Source: Tetradesmus obliquus (taxonomy: Eukaryota; Chlorophyta; Chlorophyceae; Sphaeropleales; Scenedesmaceae). Taken from it: a DNA stretch of 64,000 bases. Made by a program: the position numbers and the translations under genes. Of this stretch, positions 46,127 to 54,938 are shown in pieces (the first letter of the stretch is position 1; every line of letters starts with the position of its first letter). The notes beneath the pieces were generated by a model. The model made no database searches. It saw only the letters and a list, made by a program, of their open reading frames with translations, and had not been told where the DNA came from. Location: positions 5,580,001 through 5,644,000 of the forward strand of contig CP126193.1 of NCBI GenBank assembly GCA_030272155.1. Reading direction: 5' to 3'.

Positions 46127-46170
46127 GGTTGCGGTTGCAGGGTTGCGGTCGCAGGGATGCGGTTGCAAGG
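46127..46170 (+). repeat. short GGTTGCGGTTGCAG minisatellite
   Basis: About three imperfect units of GGTTGCGGTYGCAGG. Superficially telomere-like but the unit is not TTTAGGG or TTTTAGGG. Confidence 0.7.
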
Positions 46171-46394
46171 CACAGGTGTCACATCTGTGGCGTGCGTCTT
46201 TTGTTTACAAGCCTGTGGTGGCTTGTGGCTGCTAGGCTGCCACAGCTGCTGTACGTTTGCACATGTGTGTAGGGCCCATGTACAGGCGTCCTCTTACATG
46301 TGCCTGGTGTGTGTGTTCTGTTTCAGCTGCTCAGAAGCTGGGTTTCAGGACGTAGGCCGCCTGGATGTTGGCAGCCTACATGGCTGACGTCAAG

Positions 46395-46399
46395 TGTAA
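46395..46399 (+). promoter_or_regulatory. candidate poly(A) signal of mTERF gene
   Basis: TGTAA about 595 nt after the mTERF stop, on the sense strand. Confidence 0.35.
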
Positions 46400-46565
46400 C
46401 ATGCACCACATGATGTGGCTGCTTTCCCTGCGTGCCCTGCAGCTGTTTTCACTGCGCAGTACTGCGCACTAGTGCATCAGGGCTGCCATGTTGCACAGGT
46501 CCGACAGACAGAACAGCTCTGCATGTACTCAGCAGCCTGTGGCACAAACGGCTGCACCATGAAGG

Positions 46566-46570
46566 TTACA
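46566..46570 (-). promoter_or_regulatory. candidate poly(A) signal of EngB gene
   Basis: Sense-strand TGTAA about 610 nt past the EngB stop; with the mTERF signal at 46395 the two convergent transcripts would just avoid overlap. Confidence 0.35.
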
Positions 46571-46964
46571 CCCACTGACTGCGGCAGCGCTGCGGTAGCG
46601 GCCGCAGACGGTCTGCCCACAGCTGCAATTTCTGTCAACCAGCTGAGCCCGCCCCTCACCACTCGACAGACGCCACTATTGGTTGACTGCTGCAACACTG
46701 TTTGCCTTCAAAGCATACACAAACATGGTAACTGTGCAGCAAATGCCAGCGCAGCTTCACGAGCGCCGTGCTATGTTGTAATGTCCATGCCGTCTCTAGA
46801 GACACGAAGCATATTCACAGATACCTGCGGCTCTCCACTCAGCAGCACAACGCGTACCGCAACAGGCAAGGTCACTAGCCTGCGTGCATGCATCCACACG
46901 CAGTCAATCCGTCACATACGCTGCGTCACACTCCCTTCACATACATTTGCTGCCCTCTGCAACC

Positions 46965-47265
46965 TCCAGCTGCCGCAGTGAAGCAGGTAGCCCAGGGCCT
47001 CCAGAGCGAAAGATCTTCAAGTTGAAGTTCACACGCAATCGCTACCTCCTCTGCCGGCCCCGGGCCAGGCAGCCCAGCACTTCAACACGCCCCTGGCCCA
47101 GCCAGCTGATGCAGCGCTGCACCACCAAAGCAGCACCACAACAGCCGCGCGTTGTGTGTGGTGGTAAGCTGACCATGTTATAAGAAGTCTCCGCCCTCCG
47201 CCGCCTCCAGCTGCCGCAGTGAGGCCAGGTACCCGAGCACTTCTACGCGGCCCTGGCCCAGCTGC
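46965..47265 (-). repeat. downstream copy of EngB terminal exon segment
   Basis: Part of exon 5 (GCCCTGGCCCAG... to CTGCCGCAG..., about 47206-47265 on the plus strand) recurs in broken form at about 46968-47105, beyond the stop codon. This parallels the MurE-like gene. Confidence 0.65.
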
Positions 47266-47330
47266 GCACTGGTCTCAAAGCAGGCAGGCAGCTGCTCATA
47301 GTCCTGCGGCGGCAGCAGCAGCAGCACACA

Positions 47331-47392
<62 letters not shown>

Positions 47393-49312
47393 CGTGTCAG
47401 CAGCACGCTTGCCATGTACGCGTCACACATCAAAAGCATGCCAGGAGCATCCGCATGCAGTCCAGCAGGGTGGAGTGAAGGCTCGAGCGGCCGAAACAGG
47501 CTGCACATCCAGTGCATTGCATGTTCACGTTGTCATGCCAAAATACATCTGTACAAGTTGTCATCTTGTCAGGTTCCATGTCATGCATACAAATAACCAA
47601 ACATAATAACGCCACATACCTTGAGCAGCTCCGCCTTGAAGGCCTTGATGTTGGCTGCGGGCGTGGGGCCGGACTTCTTGCGCGCATCACACTTGGTGAA
47701 CGCAATGGCAAACGGCACCTGCAGCACCACATGGCACACCAGTGTTCAGACTCCGCTTGCTAGCATCCCGCTGCTACTGCACATGCAGTGCTGTGCTTGC
47801 AAGCACAGATCTCACTGCTGCCACTGAACCCCAGCAACAACCGAAGAGGTTCAGTTGGGTTTCTAAACCCTTGCCCACCTGCGCCTCCGCCAGCCAGTTC
47901 CCGCAGTCCAGGTCTATCTGCTGCTGTCGCCACACCCCAGCCACCAACCAAACCCAAAAACCCCAAACCTCAAGATCCTTGCCCACCTGCGCCTCCGCCA
48001 GCCAGTTTGTAAAGTCCAGGTCTATCTGCTGCTGTCGCCACACCCTAGCCGCCAACCAAACCTAAACCCCCCAAACCTCAAACCCCTTGCCCACCTGCGC
48101 CTCAGCCAGCCAGTTGGCGCAGTCCAGGTCTACCTGCTGCGGGGGTACGCTGCCATCCACCAGCAGCAGCACACACACCAGCGCCTGCCGCTTGGCAAAG
48201 TACTCCTTGGTGAAGGTCAGCCAGGAGGCCCGATCAGACTTGCCAGCTGTCTTGGCGTACCTGCAGACATGCGGACACACAGTGGTTGAATGCAATTGTT
48301 TGTCACTATAATACTTGCGTAGCTAAACTGCTGACACAAATCAGCATGAATTTATCATTTAGTGTGCAGGCTCAGGCGCAGTCAGCTCGAAGCAACGGCA
48401 TGTTGTGCCTGGTGGTGGTCGTGGTTGTGGGGGGAGCAGCTCCGCACACAGCTGCAGTGCTTGCATTGCCGTGGTTTCCAGCAGGTGCAGGGTAATGGGA
48501 GGTGTCCCCAGAAGCGCTGCAGCTGCTGTAAAGATAGCTTGCTGCGGTGCACGTCGAGTGTGCTGGCTGCTTGACCACAGCGTGCGCTGGTTCTGCTGCT
48601 GCCGAGATAGAGGGTAGCCACGTGGCTATGTTCTGTATTAGCTTGAGCTGCGCTGCGCTAAAAATAATAGGCTTAGCAGGCACCGACAGGACCTTGCCCG
48701 CAGGCCTGACCAGCCTGCTGCACTGCTGCCACTCACCCGTAGCCAGGCAGGTCCACCAGGTACCAGCTGTCATTGATGAGAAAGTGGTTTATGGTTTTTG
48801 TCATGCCTGCATGGTTTAAAAGCAACTTCATCAGATGCTGCATGCATGCCTCCTACCAAGCAAAAGCAGCAGCAGCAGCTGCAGCAGCAAAGCGCACCTG
48901 GCTCCTTGGATACCTTTGCCAGCTTGCTGTTCTGCGTTAGCATGTTTATTAGCGATGACTTGCCCACGTTTGAGCGGCCTATTACTGCGAATTCTGGGTA
49001 GTCCTGAGGTGGGCATCCCTTCAGGTCCACGCTGCTGCCTACAAATACGGACTTTTTGACACGCGAGAAGTCTCCGCTTGGCAGCTGTACGCTTTGTTGC
49101 TGCAACTGCTTCTGCTTTTGCGGGGCGGAGGGTCCCTTTGCTGCTGCAGCTGCGATGCAGGACTGCCGTAGTTGGGGCGTCGACACATGCTGCTGCCGAT
49201 GCAGGCCTGCGAGTGGCCTGATAGGGTAGCCTAGTACGTGTGATGAACACCTGCCAGATGTTGAAGCTTCCAAGCCAGACAGCTGCCTAGCATGTATCGC
49301 TGAACCAGCCAT
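47178..49312 (-). CDS. EngB/YihA-type GTPase, organellar (5 exons, 291 aa)
   Basis: TRAFAC-class GTPase of the EngB (YsxC/YihA) family, which in bacteria helps assemble the large ribosomal subunit; eukaryotic members act in plastids or mitochondria. Exons: 49312-48898, 48806-48737, 48260-48095, 47718-47620, 47303-47178; phases close to 291 residues. Motifs: G1 GRSNVGKS (112-119), G3 DLPGYG (157-162), G4 TKCD (225-228), G5 TSA (261-263). Residues 1-60, rich in Arg, Ser and His with few acids, look like a transit peptide; plastid or mitochondrion cannot be told. Intron 3 contains two in-frame 42-nt copies of the exon 3 end, and a fragment of exon 5 is repeated past the stop. Confidence 0.9.
47333..47386 (+). 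repeat. (CAG)18, sense CTG before EngB exon 5
   Basis: Eighteen perfect CAG units; sense (CTG)18 lies about 29 bp upstream of the exon 5 acceptor GCCGCCGCAG. Confidence 0.95.
47862..48140 (-). repeat. two in-frame tandem copies of EngB exon 3 end
   Basis: The last 42 nt of exon 3 ([14 protein letters not shown], donor CAG/GTGGGC) recur at 48028-47987 ([14 protein letters not shown]) and 47920-47879 ([14 protein letters not shown]). Each copy is preceded by GCGACAGCAG and followed by an identical CAG/GTGGGCAAGG donor. Period is about 108 bp. Confidence 0.9.
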
Positions 49313-49693
49313 GCTGCTGCTGCTACTGCTGCTGCTGCCGCAGCGGCTGCTACTGGTGGTTGTTGGCTGCTATCAACATCAATGAAGCAAATGCTACACA
49401 TGGTACATGCCCCAAACACTCGAAGTGCTACTTGCCCTCTACCAGGTAGACTTGTGCAAGCTACACAGCTGCGGTACACGACAACAGGTTGTACAAGGTG
49501 AGTAACAATGACGCCACATGCACCTGAACCCTGAAGTTTTGACAGCACGGACACGTCACCAGAAATGACCACTATGATGATGCCATGCACACCGGCCTGA
49601 TGTTACAAGCCATTTGCTTCATCAAGCAGAATGCAGACCTGATTTGAAAACCCAAAACTGCAAGCAAGACGGCATGCAAACGCTGCAGATGCA
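49313..49693. other. EngB promoter region
   Basis: 381 bp between tandem minus-strand genes, containing the EngB promoter and the Nudix/IF-2B 3' UTR; a CTG-rich tract lies beside the EngB start at 49313-49357. Confidence 0.4.
49603..49607 (-). promoter_or_regulatory. candidate poly(A) signal of Nudix/IF-2B gene
   Basis: Sense TGTAA about 90 nt after the stop codon. Confidence 0.4.
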
Positions 49694-49986
49694 TCAGACA
49701 GCCGCAGGGCCCCCCACCACTTCCAGCCCAAACGCCTGCTGGTAGTCGCGTGCCCGCTGCTTGATCATCTGAGCCACCACAAACCGCGACACAAAACCCT
49801 TGTCAGTAACAAGCCCCGTAACATGCTGCAGCGGCACCGCCTCAAAATACACGTTGCGCACGTCAATGCTGCCAGGTCCCGCTGCAGCAAGCACGCTCGC
49901 ATCTCCGCCGCTGCTGCTGCGGCTGCTGCCAGCTGCTACACCACCAGCACTCTCACCAGCACCATTGCTACCGACAACCGCACTGC

Positions 49987-50020
<34 letters not shown>

Positions 50021-50657
50021 ATCTTCCTTAACAACCATGAGCTTTGTCACTGCTGCTGCTGCCTTATGGCTCCATCCCTGCAGCACTTCACTTGCTTCCT
50101 TCTCTTCCTCGCCTTCCTGCAAGCTTGTGTTAGGCAGTGCAGCAGCTGACACAGGCCCAGGTGACACTTTCAAACACTCCGTGACAGCTACAACAGGCAC
50201 ACCAGCCGCCTTTGCAGCAAGCGCCAACAGCCTGCTGCCAACCTTATTCACCACACCATCAGGTGTCACCGCGTCAGCTCCTAGCAGCACCACATCCGCC
50301 TGCTCCACAAACACACCCGCCTGCGCATCTGTTATTAACGTTACATTCAAGCCAGCCGCCGCCAGCCGCCGAGCCATGGAGACGCCTTCACACAGCGGCC
50401 GCGACTCACACACAATAACAGACAGCCCAGGGCCCTTGCTGACACTGCTGCTGCTGCTGTGCTGCTGCTGCTGCTGCTGCTGCCTGCCGCGCACCAGATC
50501 AAGCTCCCAGCGGCTCCTGCTGCTGCTGCTGCTGCTGCTGCTTGGTGCTGCCAGCGCATCTCTGCCAATGCCGCTGCTGCTCGGCCAAAACTCCGGATCA
50601 TCAATCCAGTCCTCCATGTCTATGGACAGCTGCCCCGCCTTTACAACACTGCTGCCA

Positions 50658-50693
<36 letters not shown>

Positions 50694-52304
50694 GGGACTT
50701 GCTGCAGCAGATCTATGCTGCCAGCAGCCCCTTGTGCAATGCCTGCAGAAATCACAGCCTGGTCAGCTGCTGCTGCTGCTGTGCCTAGCTCCCCAGAGCG
50801 CTGCATGTGCTCTGCAAGTGCTGCCGCTGCTGCTGCGTCACCATCGGCTGCGGTTGCTGCTGCTGCCAGCGCCTGCTGGTGTGCTTGGATCAGCACTTTT
50901 GCAACCGTGGACGACAGGGAGGTTGTGAGCACTGTCATGCCGCCTTTGAGCACTGCTGCGCCGTTGGTGATGACTGAGGCTTGCTGCTGCTGCAGCTGCT
51001 GGGTCAGCTTGTTGAGTGCGTCTGTGAGTGCCACACTGCACAGCAGGAAGCAGGGAGCGTGTGTCAGGCAATTGTTAGGCATTTGTTAGGCAAACATAAG
51101 GCAGCAAACACAACAGCAGCATTTTTCGGCTGTATTGACAGCATGCAGTCCTAGGAGTGAATGTTTGGCACTTCTTCCAGCCTGGCAGGTGCAAACAGAT
51201 CTCTGCTGGACTTTGCGCTGCAGCAACTGCTCGCAGCCAGCTGCATGTTTTACGTGCTGCTGCAACTACCCTACTGCTGCTGCTGCTGCTGCTGCCACTT
51301 CACGTGTTGTTTTGACTGCAGCCCGCTCACCGCGCCACTCCTTCCGTCGGCTCAAACGGATCAGCTCGAGCCGCCACCTCCTGCTGCAGCTGTAGCATCA
51401 CATTGGTGGCAGAGTTGGCTACAGCCGCCATGCTGGGGCGCGCTACAGCCATATGGAAGCAGAAGTTTCGGTATGCTTCCATGCACGCCTCAAAGCTGGG
51501 GTACACAGCATGCTGCTGCTGCTGCCCGTTGCTGCTGCCGTTGCTACCCTCTGCAGCAGCTGCTGCTACTGCTGCCTCGGCTTGTGCTTCTGCTGCTAGC
51601 GGGCTGGTTGCGGCGGCTGCTGCAGTAGTGCTAGGAGTGCCGCATTTTGACGAGGGTGCTGAGCGCTCCTCGTGTGCTATTGCTGCGCGCAGCGCCTGCA
51701 GCACGTATGCTGAGAGCTCCGAAGCGCCGTGCTGCCTGTCTGTCTTGATGTACTGCACGTGCATCTGCATGTAGGGCGGCAGCAGCAGCCGCCGCAGCGT
51801 CTCTGGCAGCAGCGGCACGTGATGCAGCTGCGCCAGCGCACTGCATGGAGCAGCAGCAGCAGTAGCAGCAGCAGGCATGCCGCGTTGGCAGCAGTGGCGG
51901 TTTCGTATGCAGCAGCGCTTGCAGAGCAGTGTTTATTCATGTTGCAGCAACTCATCGTGCCACATCAAGCCTGGCTCTGCCAGCGACCATTGTTGCTGTT
52001 TGGATTGCACCGCTACCACAGTCCACCACCCCTGCTGCCGCTACTGGACACCTTCCAAGCATCCTATGCTTTTCTGTACACCCGCATACATGTATGTACA
52101 GGGACTGCTGCACGCACCTCGGTGTCACCCAGTCATATGCTTCGTTTTCCCAGTTCAATATCACGGCTGCTGCCTCGTCTGTGAGCTGGAACAGGAAGGG
52201 GTGCACCAGGAAGCGCCTGCGGCCAGGATCATCCACTGGCAGCGGCCGCCCAAAGGCCACCAGCTGCAGCTGCTGCGGCGTGAGCCCAGTCTCCTCAACA
52301 ATCT

Positions 52305-52353
<49 letters not shown>

Positions 52354-52609
52354 AAGTTGGCATGCAATTCTTCCAGTCGTGACTGCGCGCGCAGCAGTGC
52401 CGTGTCAAGGCGCGCGGAGCGTTGGCCACAACAATGGCTGCACAGGCAGCTGCTCTGCGGCTGCTGCTGCTGCTTTCTAGGTTGGCGACACTGCAGACAT
52501 GCGCATCACCGCCACCGCTGCTACTGCTACTGCTCCCCTTCTTTTCAGCGGCTGCAATCCCTTTCGGTATGCGGGCCACCCCTGCCCTTGCTCTTGAGTC
52601 TGCTGTAGC

Positions 52610-52641
<32 letters not shown>

Positions 52642-52732
52642 AGTGCACCTCCCCCACCTCAGTGAGTGCCCTGTGCAGGAGTGACTCACCGCCCTCCACA
52701 CCTCAACAGCTATGTATACGCATCACCGCCGC

Positions 52733-52804
<72 letters not shown>

Positions 52805-53382
52805 AGTGCACTGCCCCCACCTCAGTGAGTGCCCTGTGCAGCAGTGACTCACTGCCCTCCACGCCTCCACTCACGCCACCCCACTGGTGGCGGTAGCTGC
52901 TGACCTGCAGCGGCAGCAACAACACAACATGTACAAGTTTGCCCACGCATACTGGCACGCTGCACAGCTGCTGGTAATGAACATGGTGGCATGTAATTCA
53001 CGGCTGTGTGCAACCAGGGCAGCAGCAGCAGCATCAAAGAGCTTTGCATCCGTTGCAGCTGCAGTGCACGCTGAACGCCTGCTCCTGCTGCCTCCAACAG
53101 TAGAGGCAAGCAAGTGTGCTGTTTACTGTGTGCATGCAGCTTTTGCTGGGCACACACAGTGATCCTGCAGGTGTGTGATGTGCTTTTAGTGGGTCACCTT
53201 TTCGCTGCGCTTGACCACCAACAGCTTTCCATCCTCCCTGCGCACAAATGCAGTGACTACTGGCCTCCTGGGCCGCACTGCAGCAGCCGAGGCCTCTGCA
53301 CCAGCTACTGCTCCTTGTGCACTACTACTGCAGGGTTGAAAGGGGCAAAACATGTCAGCAGCAGCAGCGATACGGCAGCATG

Positions 53383-53416
<34 letters not shown>

Positions 53417-53547
53417 GCTTACAGCTGGCTGGAGCATACCCACCTGCAGGACATACGCCTCTTCCGGAGCAGCCTAGCTCCAAGGCATTGTGAGCCACGT
53501 TGCTGTGCGATACGGGCTAGCTGTTGCTGCTGCAGTAAAGAGCGCAT
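49694..53547 (-). CDS. Nudix hydrolase fused to IF-2B-family domain (6 exons, 784 aa)
   Basis: Exons: 53547-53444, 53327-53198, 52904-52821, 52302-52118, 51840-51331, 51035-49694; phases close to 784 residues. Residues 1-35 (MRSLLQQQQLARIAQQRG, then several Arg) resemble a mitochondrial or plastid presequence. Residues ~50-165 are a Nudix domain: RPVVTAFVRREDGKLLVVKR, then the Nudix box split by an intron, GGVEGSE...ALTE/IVEETGL (91-113), with Thr where the canonical REUxEE has Arg. From ~170 comes an IF-2B fold (eIF2B-alpha/beta/delta, MTNA and ribose-1,5-bisphosphate isomerase superfamily): ITNGAAVLKGG, VIVCESRPLCEG, VLLGADAV, GVVNKVGS. Long Ser, Gln and Ala runs interrupt it. A Nudix enzyme feeding ribose-phosphates to an isomerase is conceivable; which ligand is bound is unknown. 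Confidence 0.85.
52306..52350 (+). repeat. (CAG)15, sense CTG at Nudix exon 4 acceptor
   Basis: Perfect CAG run; sense CTG units run straight into the TGCTGCAG acceptor at 52303. Confidence 0.95.
52655..52885 (-). repeat. tandem copy of the Nudix-box exon 3' end
   Basis: The last ~40 nt of exon 3 (GSESLLHRALTE with donor ACTGAG/GTGGGG, from 52821) recur about 155 bp downstream as GGESLLHRALTE/GTGGGG ending near 52666. The copy lacks an acceptor and an upstream in-frame stop closes its frame. Sense CAG runs follow both donors. Confidence 0.85.
52735..52803 (+). repeat. (CTG)23 microsatellite
   Basis: Longest pure trinucleotide run in the window, 23 CTG units, in the intron after the Nudix-box exon (sense CAG). 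Confidence 0.97.
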
Positions 53548-54938
53548 CGATGGAGGGATGCTGATGTGTCGAATGCAAGAACATGCGGCCGTGTCAGATA
53601 TGCGGCTTATGAAGCCTATGAGCAATGTTTGCCTGGGTGTCAAGCGTGCTACAAAGTAAGCGAGGCAAGCACGCCCTTTCGTCAGCAAGTGACAAGGGTG
53701 TCGGAGCCGGGACCAGCACTGGGCCCAGAACAGGGACCACACGATCGGTAGATAGTTTTGCGCCAGTGTACATCATCTTCTGAACTATATCATTTCTGTT
53801 GTGCGCCGGCGCCAACGCTCGAGATTCCAGGGGAAGTGACCTGAACAGGTCACTACAGCTCTGCCTGCTGTACAGCAGGCACACGAACAAGCGTTTGAAG
53901 CCGAGCCGACGAAGGGAGACTGCTTGTTTTCTGTCAAATACGACAGATGGAACTTTTGCAGCTGTTGTGCTGTTTAAATGTTGCAGTTGGCTGCTGTGAT
54001 CGTGTTGCTGGAGGGTGCTGAGCACACTGTGAACAAGCGCTGAGCAAAAAGAGCACTGATGCTGATTTGCAGTATAAAATTGGTACAACGTGCAAGCAGG
54101 TCAATCATTGCAGGTCAATCATTGCAGGTAACCGCCCTTGGCACAGCTGAAGGCATCAGCCACTGTGCAGACATCAAGCTAAACGCCTTTAAAGGAATGC
54201 TTACCATACGTCCAATGTTTGTGCTCTGCAGCTGATCGCCAATGTACACCACAAACATGAATTCACGCGGCACCAGCACACAGGACACTGTGAATAGCCA
54301 GCATAAAGAGTTGCAGCGTGCATGCCAGCGCCTGTCGATCCTCGCTTGTAAGCAACTGCTGCATGCACATGCACACCGCGTGCATACTGTGCAGCACAGC
54401 AACATCCCAGCTACTGTCTGGCTCTCAGCTGCCACATGACAGTGTACAAGGATATGCCCACCAGCTGAACACGCAGGTATAAGATAGCTGATAGCATAGC
54501 TGCTATGATAACACAAGCTGCTACACACTTTGAATGGTGCGCCAAAGAAGTTGATGCAGCTGCGCAGCAGCACTGTGCGTATAAACAGCCAACATGCATC
54601 ACAAACAAGCACCCAGCACCTGGCGCCTGAAGCTCTCATCATGAAGGGACCTGTAGTTGTACCACACAGTGCTGCAAGAAAAACCAAAGATAGGTCACCA
54701 CAGCGTGTAGCACCACCAGCTGCAGGCATTGCTTACAAACCTTTCAAGACGAACCAAGCTGTACACCTAAAGCACAACATACCAGCTGTGTATTGAGCAC
54801 GCTGCTTGCTGCACGCCGCACAGCAGCAGCAGCTGCTGCCTCACCTCCGCCGCCAAACGCCACACGTACGCCACACAGAATCATTCCAGCAATCTCACAC
54901 CGTCTCACACCTACGCTGCGCCTCACCCTCTGCTGCTG
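53548..54938. other. intergenic: Nudix/IF-2B promoter and importin 3' UTR
   Basis: 1.39 kb. A 15-bp unit GCAGGTCAATCATT is tandemly repeated at 54096-54127. I see no credible exon; a 204-codon minus-strand frame at 54115-54729 has no family features. Confidence 0.5.
54733..54737 (-). promoter_or_regulatory. candidate poly(A) signal of importin gene
   Basis: Sense TGTAA about 205 nt past the importin stop. Confidence 0.45.

Larger units (their letters stand above)
45800..47177. other. convergent intergenic region mTERF / EngB
   Basis: 1.38 kb with both 3' UTRs, a short GC-rich minisatellite near 46127 and a decayed copy of the EngB terminal exon at 46965-47100. Open frames across 46415-46981 show no family features and I do not call them. 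Confidence 0.5.

Noticed and set aside
46127-46170. Telomere-like GGTTGCGG repeats
   Set aside because: Too short and the unit is not an algal telomere repeat; treated as a minisatellite.
46415-46981. 188-codon plus-strand frame downstream of mTERF
   Set aside because: No family features, Cys/Thr-rich composition typical of noncoding DNA here, lies in the convergent 3' region.
49800-51089. Long plus-strand frame rich in Leu, Ala and Ser
   Set aside because: Exact antisense shadow of the IF-2B exon, caused by CTG/CAG repeats open in several frames.
54115-54729. 204-codon minus-strand frame between Nudix/IF-2B and importin
   Set aside because: Cys-rich with no recognisable domain; overlaps the importin poly(A) area.
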